Shown here piece after piece: positions 18,806 to 27,885 of a stretch of 64,000 nucleotides of DNA. This DNA is from Bryobacteraceae bacterium (GTDB lineage Bacteria > Acidobacteriota > Terriglobia > Bryobacterales > Bryobacteraceae): positions 62,001-126,000 of the forward strand of contig JAIEMJ010000023.1 in assembly GCA_019752335.1 (NCBI GenBank), read 5' to 3'. The position numbers and the translations under genes were made by a program. Under the pieces are notes generated by a model. That model had not been told where the DNA came from. It was given only the letters and a program-made list of their open reading frames with translations, and did no database searches. Within the stretch, counting starts at the first letter, position 1; the number at the start of each line of letters is the position of its first letter.

Positions 18806-19563
18806 GAAATATATTTACGATCTGCAAAAAAGAAATCAAGAGTTACTTTTCGTCACCCGTGGGCTACTTACTGCTCACCATGTTCGCCTTGATCATCGGG
18901 TTCTTCTTCTGGAATGTCGTCGGCTACTTCGCCATCATGGGCGCCCGGCAGATGCAGAGCGGCGGCAACATGAACGTCAACGAGTTTGTGATCCGTCCGC
19001 TCATTCAGAACATGAGCGTCGTCGGGCTCTTCCTGATTCCGCTGATTACCATGCGTCTCTTCGCCGAGGAGAAACGCCAAGGCACGATTGAGTTGCTGCT
19101 TACTTCGCCGATCACCGATATCCAGATGCTGTTGGGCAAGTGGCTCTCGGCGGTAGTGATGTACGGCGCGATGGTGGGCTTTGCGTCGATCAATTTCTTC
19201 TTTCTCTTCGCGTACAGCAATCCCGACGTGAAGCCGATGCTCATCGGACTGCTAGGCCTGATGCTGCAAGCGGGCGCGTTGCTCTCGATTGGCCTGTTTA
19301 TCTCGACTACCACCAAGAACCAGATCATCGCGGGCGCCACCACGTTCGGCGTCGCGTTGTTGCTGTGGACATTTGAGTGGGTGGCGGGCTACGAAACGGC
19401 CGCTTGGGCCAAGGTGATGTCTTATCTCTCGGTGATGTCGCACTTTGAGTCCTTTACGCGAGGCGTACTGGATACGAAAGATGCAATTTACTATGTGTCG
19501 CTCACGTTCCTGGGCCTGTTTCTGACGGCCCGTTCGCTTGAGTCGCTGCGGTGGAGGTCCTAA
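18802..19563 (+). CDS. ABC-2 type permease (GldF/NosY-like)
   Basis: A 253-residue integral membrane protein with about six membrane segments and the N-terminal signature IFTICKKEIKSYFSSPVGY of the GldF/NosY permease group. MRLFAEEKRQGTIELLLTSP is the conserved coupling region for the ATPase. The ATG overlaps the ATPase stop by 4 bp. The GldG-like gene begins 2 bp after it. It should form the membrane channel of the exporter. Confidence 0.88.
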   Translation: MRNIFTICKKEIKSYFSSPVGYLLLTMFALIIGFFFWNVVGYFAIMGARQMQSGGNMNVNEFVIRPLIQNMSVVGLFLIPLITMRLFAEEKRQGTIELLLTSPITDIQMLLGKWLSAVVMYGAMVGFASINFFFLFAYSNPDVKPMLIGLLGLMLQAGALLSIGLFISTTTKNQIIAGATTFGVALLLWTFEWVAGYETAAWAKVMSYLSVMSHFESFTRGVLDTKDAIYYVSLTFLGLFLTARSLESLRWRS

Positions 19564-19565
19564 GA

Positions 19566-20927
19566 ATGGCTTCGGATTTCATGAAAAAACGACAGACGCA
19601 GTTTGCCGCCTATACTTCGGCTTACATCCTGGTGGTCCTGGCGGTATTGGGCGCGATCAACTGGCTCGGGACACGGCATAGCAAGTCCTTTGACACGACG
19701 GCGAATAAGCGATACAGCCTTTCGGAACAGACCGAGAAGATCGTCAAGAACCTGAAGCAGGACGTGAAGATCAGCTTCTGGGATACACCTGATCAATTCC
19801 GGGGCGCGCGCGACTTACTCGACCGCTACGACGCGCTTTCCGACAAGATGACGGTGGAATACGTCGACGGCAATAAGATGGCGCGCTTGGCGCGTGAAAA
19901 AAGCATTAAACAACCTGGCACAATTCTGGTGGAGAGCGGCAGCGCGCGCCAGGAAGCGAAGAGCCTCAGTGAAGAAGAAGTCACCGGCGCCCTGGTGCGC
20001 CTGCTAAAGGGCACGGAGCGCGAAGTCTGCTTCCTGCAGGGTAGCGGTGAACGCGATCCGGGCGACTCGCAGAAAGGCGGTGGCTACGCTCAGGTGAAGA
20101 CGCTGCTGGAGCGCAATAACTACAAAACGCAGACCATTAGTCTGCTGGAGAAGCGAGAGATTCCCGCGAGTTGCACGATTACGGTGGTGGCGGGTCCGCG
20201 CTTTGACTATCCGGCGGAGATCGTCCAAACCTTACAAAATCGCGTGGAGCAGAACGGCGCCGTGCTCTTCATGGTGGATCCACCACTGCAACTGGGCTCG
20301 GAGAAGATCGCCCCGAACGCGGCGTTGCTGGCCATGTTGGCGAAGTGGGGCGTGACGCTCAACGCGGACCTCATCATCGACGACAGCCGGGCCGGCCAGA
20401 TGTTCGGCTTGAACGAAGCCACGCCGCTGGTGGCCGCCTATGACAATCACCCAATTGTGCGGGAAATGACCCGCGCAGCGACGGCTTTTCCCTTGGTTCG
20501 CTCGCTGGAAGTGAAGACGAGTGCGGGCGAAGCGACGGCGCAGAAGCTATTCTCCACCTTGGAATCGAGCTTCGCGACGTCGAACCTGGCCTCGGCACAA
20601 ATCGCGCCGAGTAAGAATGATAAACCTGGGCCTTTGCCCATCGCTGCCGCGGGCAGCGTAAAGAAGGGACGTTTTGTGGTCGTCGGCACGTCGATGTTTG
20701 TTTCGAATAGCGTCCTTCGTTTCCAGGGCAACAGTGACTTGTTCCTGAATATGTGTAACTGGCTCTCCGCCGATGAGGACCTGATTTCGATCCGGCCAAA
20801 AGATCCGGATAGCCGGCCGATGAACTTAAGCCGCGCGCAAATTCTTACCATTCGCACCTTTAGCCAATTCGTGCTGCCGCTGTTGGCGATTGGCGCCGGC
20901 ATCATGGTTTGGTTGAAGCGGAGATAG
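19566..20927 (+). CDS. GldG-like ABC exporter accessory protein
   Basis: A 453-residue protein with one membrane segment near the N-terminus (AYILVVLAVLGAINWLG), a large outer region (about 35-430) and a C-terminal membrane segment (FVLPLLAIGAGIMVWLKRR). The start of the outer region (FDTTANKRYSLSEQTEKIVK) and the later PPLQLGSEKIAPN match the GldG/ABC-2 accessory family, first known from Bacteroidetes gliding machinery. The start is the ATG at 19566, with GGAGG about 8 nt upstream. It works with the two genes before it; gliding itself is not implied. Confidence 0.8.
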   Translation: MASDFMKKRQTQFAAYTSAYILVVLAVLGAINWLGTRHSKSFDTTANKRYSLSEQTEKIVKNLKQDVKISFWDTPDQFRGARDLLDRYDALSDKMTVEYVDGNKMARLAREKSIKQPGTILVESGSARQEAKSLSEEEVTGALVRLLKGTEREVCFLQGSGERDPGDSQKGGGYAQVKTLLERNNYKTQTISLLEKREIPASCTITVVAGPRFDYPAEIVQTLQNRVEQNGAVLFMVDPPLQLGSEKIAPNAALLAMLAKWGVTLNADLIIDDSRAGQMFGLNEATPLVAAYDNHPIVREMTRAATAFPLVRSLEVKTSAGEATAQKLFSTLESSFATSNLASAQIAPSKNDKPGPLPIAAAGSVKKGRFVVVGTSMFVSNSVLRFQGNSDLFLNMCNWLSADEDLISIRPKDPDSRPMNLSRAQILTIRTFSQFVLPLLAIGAGIMVWLKRR

Positions 20928-20932
20928 TCGGT

Positions 20933-22273
20933 ATGAAACAACGAGGCCTTTATGTGGCGCTAGCGCTCGCCCTGCTGTTGGGCGGCGGCGTCTGGTGGTC
21001 CTTACAGGAAGAGGAGAAAGCGGCGTCGAAGGGGGGCAAGGATCAGCCCGCTGCGGATGGCAGCCTAACGAAGTTACTCGATATTCCGGCGTCGCAGTTC
21101 AATATCATTGAGCTGCGAAAATTGGGCCAGCCGCCGATTACCCTCCAGCGCGGCACCGGCGATAATTGGCGCATCACGGCTCCCGTGGAGTATCGCGCGG
21201 ATGGACAGACCATAACGACGATCATCACCAGCCTCGCCTCTTTGGTGGCGGACAAGACGGTGGACGAGAAGCCTAAGACGCTCGACGAGTACGGCTTGGG
21301 GATTCCCGCGATTGACGTGACAATTCGCCGGAAAGACGGCAAGACGCACCGCGTGTTGGTGGGCGACCAATCCAGCATGTCAGGCAGCTTTTACGCCAAG
21401 GTCGATAACGATCCCAAGGTGTACGCGATCGGCACCTTTGTGCAAGCGGGCCTGAATAAGTCGCTCGCCGACTTACGCGACAAACGGCTGCTCACCTTTG
21501 AGCCCAACGACATTACCCAAATAAGCTTGACCGCCAAAGGCGCGACCACCGAAGTCGCTCGGACGGGACAGGGTAAGTGGCAAATGACCAAGCCCAAACC
21601 TTATCGCGCCGACGTACTCACTTGGGAGGAGATGGTCGCCAAGTTGGGCGAAGCGAAGCAGGATTTGACGCTAGCTCCGGAAGAAGCCGCGAAATTAGTC
21701 AGCGCGTTCGCGACAGGTACGCCGGTCGCAACGGTAAGTGTCCGGACTCCGGCCGGAACCCAGTCGATGGAGGTACGCAAGGCAAAAGACGATTACCTGG
21801 CCAGGGCGACTTCGGCGGAGGGCGTACACAAGATCAGCAAGGAAGTGGCGACGGGGTTAGATAAGTCACTCGACCAACTCCGCACCAACAAACTATTCGA
21901 CTTTGGCTTTGCCGAAGTCAGCCAGGCGGGCTACCGCGAAGGGAGCACGAATCTCACCTTCACCCACGAGAAAGATGAGTGGAAGTCGGGTGGGGTGAAA
22001 ATGTCTGGCGTCTCGGTGCAGAGTTACATTGACAAACTCCGCGACCTGGCCAGCCTGCGTTTCCTCGACTCAGGCATGCCGGCGGAGACCGTAGAACTGA
22101 CCCTAACCAGCAACAAGGGCGCGGAGCGCGTCACGCTCGGCAAGCAAGGCACACAGTGGTTCGCCCAGCGTCCGGGTGACCCCGCCGTCTACGAAATCGA
22201 CCCCAAGATCGTAGAAGAGTTACAGTCCGCCGCGCGGGGCGTGAAGCCGGACGCGCCCGAAAAGAAGAAGTAA
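20933..22273 (+). CDS. DUF4340 domain membrane protein
   Basis: A 446-residue protein with an N-terminal membrane segment (LYVALALALLLGGGVWW) and an outer region of repeated DUF4340-type units. Each unit has an ITLQRGTGDNWRITAPVEYR-like strand pair and a D-KTVDEKPKTLDEYGLG helix; comparable pieces recur twice. DUF4340 genes regularly follow GldG-type genes, as here (5 bp gap), so it is probably a fourth exporter component. Molecular role unknown. Its stop is immediately followed by the GTG of pncB. Confidence 0.75.
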   Translation: MKQRGLYVALALALLLGGGVWWSLQEEEKAASKGGKDQPAADGSLTKLLDIPASQFNIIELRKLGQPPITLQRGTGDNWRITAPVEYRADGQTITTIITSLASLVADKTVDEKPKTLDEYGLGIPAIDVTIRRKDGKTHRVLVGDQSSMSGSFYAKVDNDPKVYAIGTFVQAGLNKSLADLRDKRLLTFEPNDITQISLTAKGATTEVARTGQGKWQMTKPKPYRADVLTWEEMVAKLGEAKQDLTLAPEEAAKLVSAFATGTPVATVSVRTPAGTQSMEVRKAKDDYLARATSAEGVHKISKEVATGLDKSLDQLRTNKLFDFGFAEVSQAGYREGSTNLTFTHEKDEWKSGGVKMSGVSVQSYIDKLRDLASLRFLDSGMPAETVELTLTSNKGAERVTLGKQGTQWFAQRPGDPAVYEIDPKIVEELQSAARGVKPDAPEKKK

Positions 22274-23530
22274 GTGGACTCAGTCCTCTTAACCGACCTC
22301 TACCAACTGACGATGGCCGCCGGCTATTGGGCGGCGGGAAAACAGAACGACGTCGCTACGTTTGACCTCTTCGTGCGCCGTCTGCCCCCGCAGCGAGAGT
22401 ATCTCGTCGCGGCCGGGCTAGCGCAAGCATTGGCTTATCTGCAGGAGGCGAGATTTACCGCCGAGGAGATCGCCTGGTTGCGGCAATTACCGGTCTTCGC
22501 CCACACGCCCCCGGAGTTCTTCACTTACTTAGCCAATTGGCGCTTCACGGGCACGGTGCGCGCCCTGGCTGAAGGCACGGTGGCCTTCGCGGGCGAACCG
22601 TTGCTTACCGTTCAGGGTCCGCTGATTGAAGCGCAACTTGTAGAGACGCACTTACTCGCAACGATCAGCTTTCAAACCATGATTGCGAGTAAGTCTGCGC
22701 GGCTGGTGCAGTTGGCCGCTGGCCGCCAGGTGATAGAGTTCGGCACGCGGCGCGCGCACTCGCCCAGCGCCGGACTCTACGCCGCGCGCGCCGCCTACCT
22801 CGCCGGCTGCCAGGGCACCAGCAACGTCCTGGCCGGGCAGCGTTTCGGTATCCCGCTTTACGGGACATCGGCGCACGCCTGGGTGTTGTCGTTCACCAGC
22901 GAAACCGAGGCGTTTCGGCATTTGCAGGGCTTACTTGGCGAACGCGCCGTCCAGTTGATCGACACCTACGACACCGCGGAAGGGGCCCGAGCAGCGGCCG
23001 CCTTGGGGAAGCCATTGGCGGCCGTACGCATCGACAGCGGTGACCCGATTGCTCTGTCGCGTGAAGTGCGCGCGATTCTGGATGCGGCGGGCCTTCATGA
23101 GACGCGCATCATGGTTACGGGCGACCTGGACGAAGAATCCATCGCGGCGATTGTAGCCGCGGAAGCGCCGGTGGATTCCTTCGGCGTCGGCACGCATTTG
23201 GTTACCTCCGCCGATGCGCCCGCGCTGAGCGCGGTCTACAAACTGGTGCAGTACGAGACCCAAGGCCTGGTTCGCTATCCTGCCAAACGGTCACCCGGCA
23301 AGGCGACGCTGGCGGGCGCGAAGCAGGTTTACCGCCAGGCGCACGCCGACTTACTCGCGACGCCGGAAGAACTAGCCGCAGGGGAGCCGTTGCTCACCAC
23401 CGTGATGGCGAACGGCGAGGTTCTGGCCAACCCCAGCCTGACCGAAGCGCGCGAGCGTTGTGCCCGCCAGCCCCGTTATCCGCGTACCATCGAAGTAAGC
23501 GAGAAACTCCGTGCGCACCGTATTTCTTGA
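22274..23530 (+). CDS. pncB: Nicotinate phosphoribosyltransferase
   Basis: Makes nicotinate mononucleotide from nicotinate and PRPP (ATP-assisted), the entry step of NAD salvage. The 418-residue product has the N-terminal LLTDLYQLTMAAGYW, the FGTRRAHSP loop, the RIDSGDP motif and the DSFGVGTHLVTS phosphate-binding loop of the family. The GTG start directly follows the DUF4340 stop. The 3' end overlaps pncA by 20 bp, so salvage of nicotinamide (pncA then pncB) is encoded as a coupled pair behind the exporter operon. Confidence 0.94.
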   Translation: MDSVLLTDLYQLTMAAGYWAAGKQNDVATFDLFVRRLPPQREYLVAAGLAQALAYLQEARFTAEEIAWLRQLPVFAHTPPEFFTYLANWRFTGTVRALAEGTVAFAGEPLLTVQGPLIEAQLVETHLLATISFQTMIASKSARLVQLAAGRQVIEFGTRRAHSPSAGLYAARAAYLAGCQGTSNVLAGQRFGIPLYGTSAHAWVLSFTSETEAFRHLQGLLGERAVQLIDTYDTAEGARAAAALGKPLAAVRIDSGDPIALSREVRAILDAAGLHETRIMVTGDLDEESIAAIVAAEAPVDSFGVGTHLVTSADAPALSAVYKLVQYETQGLVRYPAKRSPGKATLAGAKQVYRQAHADLLATPEELAAGEPLLTTVMANGEVLANPSLTEARERCARQPRYPRTIEVSEKLRAHRIS

Positions 23531-24062
23531 CGTCGATACGCAGCTCGATTTCCTCTATCCGGCGGGCGCACTCTATGTGCCCGGCGCCGAGCACCTCGTG
23601 CCGTTGCTGGCACAGCTGAACCACTATGCGGCGAGCGAGCGCATTCCGCTGATCTGCACCATGGACGCGCACACGGAGAACGACCCCGAGTTTCAGCGGT
23701 GGCCCCGTCACTGCGTCGCCGGCACCCTCGGCCAACGCAAGCCTGAGGCACTGCTGCTGCCTCAGCGCGCCCTGGCGCCGGTTATTGCGCCGCAGATGAT
23801 CGTCGAGAAGCAGTCCGTCGACTGCTTCACCAATCCCCACCTGGCCGGTTTACTCGCCACGCTCCAACCGGAGCGCTGCGTCGTCTACGGCGTCGTCACC
23901 GAGATCTGCGTGCTCCACGCGGCGCAGGGGCTAGTGGATCGCGGCTACCGGGTGCAGATCGTGGCGGAGGCGGTCCGCGAGCTTTCGCGGGAAGCCGCGG
24001 ATGCCATGCACGCGCGTTTCCCCTTTGTCAGCTTGGGCCACATACTGTCGGGCGGCGAATAA
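23511..24062 (+). CDS. pncA: Nicotinamidase (isochorismatase-like hydrolase)
   Basis: Deamidates nicotinamide to nicotinate, feeding PncB. The 183-residue protein has the cysteine-hydrolase triad D9 (DVDTQLDF), K100 (VEKQSVDCF) and C133 (TEICVLHAA), plus the metal-binding D52 and H54 (MDAHTEND). GTG start, 20 bp inside pncB. Function is supported by both motif and partner; another isochorismatase-type amidase is less likely. Confidence 0.9.
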   Translation: MRTVFLDVDTQLDFLYPAGALYVPGAEHLVPLLAQLNHYAASERIPLICTMDAHTENDPEFQRWPRHCVAGTLGQRKPEALLLPQRALAPVIAPQMIVEKQSVDCFTNPHLAGLLATLQPERCVVYGVVTEICVLHAAQGLVDRGYRVQIVAEAVRELSREAADAMHARFPFVSLGHILSGGE

Positions 24063-24067
24063 GCCGA

Positions 24068-24073
24068 TAGAAT
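24068..24073 (+). promoter_or_regulatory. Candidate -10 of the fucosidase gene
   Basis: TAGAAT, 7 nt before the ATG at 24081 and just past the pncA stop. No Shine-Dalgarno lies between. Confidence 0.4.
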
Positions 24074-24080
24074 ACGCATC

Positions 24081-25814
24081 ATGCGGTTCGTTGCCTTACT
24101 TTCTGCCCTGCTTTCTGTTCTCCCGCTCTTCGCCCAGCCCAGCCAGCCACCGCTGAGCGCCACCGAGCGGTTGGCCTGGTTTCAAGAAGCGAAGTTTGGC
24201 ATTTTCTTTCACTGGGGCGCCTATTCCGTCATTGGGCGGCATGAGTGGGCACGCCAACGATTCCAGATTCCGCAAGCCGAGTATGACACCTACGCGAAGC
24301 AGTTTAACCCGGTAAACTTCAACGCCGAGGAGTGGGTGAATCTCGTCCAAAACGCGGGCGCCAAGTACATGGTGATTACGTCGAAGCACCACGACGGCTT
24401 CAGCATTTTCCGTTCCAAGGTTTCGGACTACGACATGGAGATCACGCCCTATCCGGGCGATCCGCTAAAGCAGTTGGCGAACGCCGCGCAACGCAAGAAT
24501 GTGCGGCTGGGCTTTTACCACTCGATCATGGACTGGCATCACCCGGACTACCGTCCGCGCCGCGATTGGGAGAGCAAAACGCCGAAGGCGGGCGGAAACA
24601 ACGGCCGCTACGTGGATTTCATGAAGGCGCAATTGCGCGAGTTACTGACGGGCTACGGTGACGTCGCCATGATCTGGTTCGATGGCGAATGGGAACACAC
24701 CCTGCGCGACCTGAAGCGCGACGACGAGGTGTATGACTTTATCCGCAACCTGCAGCCGAACACGCTGATCAATGACCGCCTCTACGAGCGCCAAGCCGGC
24801 AGCCGGAGCGACTTCGGCACTCCCGAGCAATTCGTCCCGGCGACCGGCGTGCTGGATCCCTCCGGCAAGCCCGCGCTGTGGGAGTCCTGCGTGACGATCA
24901 ACCAGGATTCCTGGGGCTACAACAAGTACGAGACGGAGTTTAAGACATCGCGCGACTTAGTGCGCATGCTGGTGGAAGTGGTGAGTAAGGGCGGCAACTT
25001 ACTGCTAAACGTCGGCCCCACGCCGGACGGGCGCATTCAGCCCGAGTTCGTCGAGCGGCTGGACCAGATCGGCCGTTGGATGAAGGTGAACAGCGAGGCC
25101 ATCTACGGCACCACCGCGAGCCCCTTCAGCCGCCTGCCCTTCTTCGGCCGCGCCACGGTGAAGAACAACAACCTTTACCTGCACGTCTTCGAATGGCCGA
25201 AGAACGGACAGTTGCGCGTGCCCGGCCTGAAGAACCCCGTCTTCTCCGCCCGCGTTCTCGGGATGCCGAACGCCGAGGTGTCAGTGAAGAAGGAGAACGA
25301 CGACGTCCTCTTGACCTTACCCGCGACGCCGCCTAACGACTTCGCCAACGTGATCGCCCTGAAGCTCGACACGGCGCCGGTGACCGTCCCCTTTTCCATC
25401 CGGCCGGACCGCGACGGCGCGATCCACTTGGGCGCGGAGTCCTCCGAGATCGAGACGCGCTTCGAGCAACGCGCGAAGAAGGAGAACGCCCTGGGCCACG
25501 TCTTCATCACGAAGTGGACCCGCAACGACGACGTTCCCGCGTGGAATTTCACCGCGCCGGCGGGCCGCTACCGCGTGGAAGTGGTGTACGGCAAGTCCGG
25601 CCGCATGGATTCCACGGCCGAATATACGATCAGTGTGGGCGCGCAAAAGCTCACCGGCAAGATCGAGCCTACCGGCGGCGACTGGGTCTTCAAGCCGCAC
25701 GCTGCCGGGGTACTAACGGTACCAGCCGGGGAGCAGTCGTTGAAAATTACGACGAACGTGAAGGGCGCCGAGGCCATGCAGTTGGAGCGGATTACCCTGC
25801 GACCGGACCGTTAA
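24081..25814 (+). CDS. Secreted alpha-L-fucosidase (GH29)
   Basis: A 577-residue glycosidase with a signal peptide (ALLSALLSVLPLFAQ), so it is exported. The GH29 barrel (about 25-345) has FGIFFHWGAYSVIG, the SKHHDGFSIF motif and the nucleophile D201 in MIWFDGEWEH. NLLLNVGPTPDGRIQPE closes the barrel. Two beta-rich C-terminal domains follow (about 350-450 and 455-577). It should release L-fucose from plant, algal or animal glycans. No transporter or other glycan gene lies beside it, so it is a stand-alone scavenging enzyme here. Confidence 0.92.
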   Translation: MRFVALLSALLSVLPLFAQPSQPPLSATERLAWFQEAKFGIFFHWGAYSVIGRHEWARQRFQIPQAEYDTYAKQFNPVNFNAEEWVNLVQNAGAKYMVITSKHHDGFSIFRSKVSDYDMEITPYPGDPLKQLANAAQRKNVRLGFYHSIMDWHHPDYRPRRDWESKTPKAGGNNGRYVDFMKAQLRELLTGYGDVAMIWFDGEWEHTLRDLKRDDEVYDFIRNLQPNTLINDRLYERQAGSRSDFGTPEQFVPATGVLDPSGKPALWESCVTINQDSWGYNKYETEFKTSRDLVRMLVEVVSKGGNLLLNVGPTPDGRIQPEFVERLDQIGRWMKVNSEAIYGTTASPFSRLPFFGRATVKNNNLYLHVFEWPKNGQLRVPGLKNPVFSARVLGMPNAEVSVKKENDDVLLTLPATPPNDFANVIALKLDTAPVTVPFSIRPDRDGAIHLGAESSEIETRFEQRAKKENALGHVFITKWTRNDDVPAWNFTAPAGRYRVEVVYGKSGRMDSTAEYTISVGAQKLTGKIEPTGGDWVFKPHAAGVLTVPAGEQSLKITTNVKGAEAMQLERITLRPDR

Positions 25815-25865
25815 AGCCATCATTTCAAAATACTTAGGCACTCTGATTGCCAGGATGGCCCTCCG

Positions 25866-25881
25866 CCTGTTAACCTGTTAA
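25866..25881. repeat. Tandem CCTGTTAA repeat
   Basis: Two perfect copies of CCTGTTAA in tandem, 21 bp before the Tudor-like gene; each creates a GTTAAC palindrome with the next base. It overlaps the place where a -10 would lie relative to TTGCCA at 25847-25852, so it might be an operator. It could also be a chance duplication. Confidence 0.35.
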
Positions 25882-25901
25882 CTAGAGGACCTCATCAGAT
25901 T

Positions 25902-26174
25902 ATGGCGGCAAAACCTGCCTTCGCAACGGGCGCGCAAGTTGAACATGTAAAGTTTGGCCTGGGTTCCGTGCAAGTTTGTAGCGAAGAACACGTCTCGATT
26001 AAGTTCGACGACCACGGCGAGAAGAAGTTCGTTCTGGCCATTGTTCTCCCCAACCTCCGGAAGAGTGATCGTACTCCTCCCCCCGAAAAGCGCAAGCCTC
26101 GTAAGACCAAAGCCGCCGCGACGCCAGCGTCGAAGGTGCCGTCCGGCAGCGGCAAAGCCGTTGCAATGTCCTAA
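25902..26174 (+). CDS. Free-standing Tudor-like (UvrD/PcrA C-terminal type) small basic protein
   Basis: A 90-residue protein. Residues 9-45 (TGAQVEHVKFGLGSVQVC, then SIKFDDHGEKKF) match the pattern GxxVxHxxFGxGxVxxxxxxxxxIxFxxxGxKxF of the Tudor-like domain that ends UvrD/PcrA helicases and binds RNA polymerase. Here it is not attached to a helicase; it is followed by a hydrophobic turn (VLAIVLPNL) and a Lys/Pro-rich tail of about 40 residues that could bind nucleic acid. A role at RNA polymerase or on DNA is inference. The stop overlaps that of the convergent GT39 gene by 4 bp. Confidence 0.65.
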   Translation: MAAKPAFATGAQVEHVKFGLGSVQVCSEEHVSIKFDDHGEKKFVLAIVLPNLRKSDRTPPPEKRKPRKTKAAATPASKVPSGSGKAVAMS

Positions 26175-27655
26175 AGGGCGCAGGCCCGTTTCGCCTGTTC
26201 GCCCGCAATCCTAACCGCGCGGTGAGCCTTAGCCAAAAAGAAGTCCGCTGATGGCCGCGCGGCCATTAGGTGCTCTACCTCCGCGTTGTCACGCGCCAGA
26301 ATCACCGTGCCCAGGCTACGGCGATCCGGCAGGCCCCAAGCCAGCACGTCCTCTCGCGGCGGCGTTCCGCTCAGCTCTTCTTCCACCGTTCGCGTAATTC
26401 CCAGCGCATGAAAGTCGAGCGACTCGGAGCCGTACTCGGGTGGCGGCGCGATGAACACGTAGCGTACCCGGCCGGCCAGGGGCAAGAGCGTGGCGTGGAA
26501 TTCGTCGGGCGTACCCAGGATGTAGAGGTCGTTGGCGCGACGCTCGGCGCAATAGGCGTGCAGTTCGGCGGCCATGGCGAGCGGCGGGTCCGCCGAGCGG
26601 CGCAGTCCACCGGGCGTGAAGAGAGACAGAAACGCGATAGGCGCCACCCAAGCGAGTTTCGGGTGGCGATCCAGCACTTCGCCGATGGCCATGGCGAATG
26701 CGGGAATCAGCGGCAGCCAATACGAGACGTTGCGATACTGATAGCCGAAGACCGCAGCCACCACCGTCAACCCTAGCGCCCACGCTACATTCGATTTAGC
26801 GCGAAACAAAGCCAACGCCCCCAAAACGAACAACGCCGGCTCCAAGCGAAAGAAGCGCCCGGCGTAGAAGAGCGCCGTGGATTCGGTGGACGTCTGCGGT
26901 GGAGCGCCCAAGCCGTAGCGCAGAATTTCGACGCCCACATACTCGGCCAGGAACCAGCGCGGATGCACGATCCACTGGTAGATGTGCCAAGGCGCGGCGA
27001 CGGCGATAGCCACGCCAAAAATCATGAGCAGCGCGGACCACGGCGCCAGCGGCTGACGTCGAAAAAGGCGAATGGCCTGATGCGCTCCCAGCGCAATGAG
27101 CGGCAGTAACCCGGCGATGCCCTTAGTGAGCAGCGCCAGCCCGGTGAGCACGCCGAAGGCGAGTGCCGTGCGACGTAGAGCCAGCGTCTCGTCTTGTCGC
27201 AGCAGGTCCAGCGCCAGCACGATGAGCGCGGTCAAGAGGACGTCGGTGAGGGCGAGTCCGCTAAGGCGGGCGAGATACTCGTTGCCGGCGAGGGTGAGCA
27301 AGGCGAGCGACACGGGCAGAGTCCGCGCGCGCCAAGCGAGCAAGGCCACCATAGCGGCCGCGGCCAGCATGGAGCCGAGCCGTAGCGTGAGCACGGAGAC
27401 ACCGCCCAGCTTGACGATCGCCGCGGTCAGCCAGTAAAAGAGCGGCGGCTTGTAGAGCGCGAAGCGATCCATGAAGCGGGGCGTGAGCCAGTCACCCGCG
27501 TCGGCCATGCGAATCGCGGTGTGGCTGTAGACGGCCTCGTCCTGCGCGCGAATGCGGCCGATGGGATCAACATAAGCGGCGCCGACGCTGCCCAGCGTCA
27601 CCTTTAGCCAAAGGATTGCCAAGGCGGCGGCGAAGCAAAGCAGGAAGCGGGTCAT
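26171..27655 (-). CDS. GT39-family membrane glycosyltransferase (ArnT/PMT-like)
   Basis: A 494-residue integral membrane protein with about ten to twelve membrane segments. The first outer loop carries the hallmark acidic residues and the KPPLFYW motif (DEAVYSHTAIRMADAGDWLT; YKPPLFYWLTAA), as in ArnT and related polyprenyl-phosphate-sugar transferases. It moves a sugar from a lipid carrier to lipid A, protein or another envelope acceptor; the acceptor cannot be told. Its ATG overlaps the ferredoxin-like gene by 4 bp, making it the last gene of the hydroxyproline-type operon, an unexpected partner. Confidence 0.82.
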   Translation of the reverse strand: MTRFLLCFAAALAILWLKVTLGSVGAAYVDPIGRIRAQDEAVYSHTAIRMADAGDWLTPRFMDRFALYKPPLFYWLTAAIVKLGGVSVLTLRLGSMLAAAAMVALLAWRARTLPVSLALLTLAGNEYLARLSGLALTDVLLTALIVLALDLLRQDETLALRRTALAFGVLTGLALLTKGIAGLLPLIALGAHQAIRLFRRQPLAPWSALLMIFGVAIAVAAPWHIYQWIVHPRWFLAEYVGVEILRYGLGAPPQTSTESTALFYAGRFFRLEPALFVLGALALFRAKSNVAWALGLTVVAAVFGYQYRNVSYWLPLIPAFAMAIGEVLDRHPKLAWVAPIAFLSLFTPGGLRRSADPPLAMAAELHAYCAERRANDLYILGTPDEFHATLLPLAGRVRYVFIAPPPEYGSESLDFHALGITRTVEEELSGTPPREDVLAWGLPDRRSLGTVILARDNAEVEHLMAARPSADFFLAKAHRAVRIAGEQAKRACAL

Positions 27656-27885
27656 GACGTCTCAATCGCCATACCGTCGTCGCAGAGCACCTGGCAGCTC
27701 TTCACGTGCGGCACGCCATCGACGCGCACGCGGCACTCCTGGCAGATCCCCATGCCGCACAGCGGCGCGCGCGGCTCGCCGCTGACGGACCGGCGAAAGC
27801 TGGTTTCGCCCGCCAAATAGATGGCCACCGCTATCGTGGTACCGCGGTGGACATCGAGCGGACGTCCGTTCACCGAGATCCTCAT
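27652..27885 (-). CDS. Small [2Fe-2S] subunit of an amino-acid dehydrogenase
   Basis: A 77-residue ferredoxin-fold protein with cysteines C43, C48, C51 and C64 (CGMGICQEC then 12 residues and C), the spacing of the [2Fe-2S] subunits of HcnA-, sarcosine-oxidase-alpha- and D-hydroxyproline-dehydrogenase-type enzymes. It overlaps the flavoprotein gene upstream and the GT39 gene downstream by 4 bp each. It probably relays electrons from the flavoprotein. The separate alpha subunit that usually accompanies this pair is not present. Confidence 0.82.
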   Translation of the reverse strand: MRISVNGRPLDVHRGTTIAVAIYLAGETSFRRSVSGEPRAPLCGMGICQECRVRVDGVPHVKSCQVLCDDGMAIETS

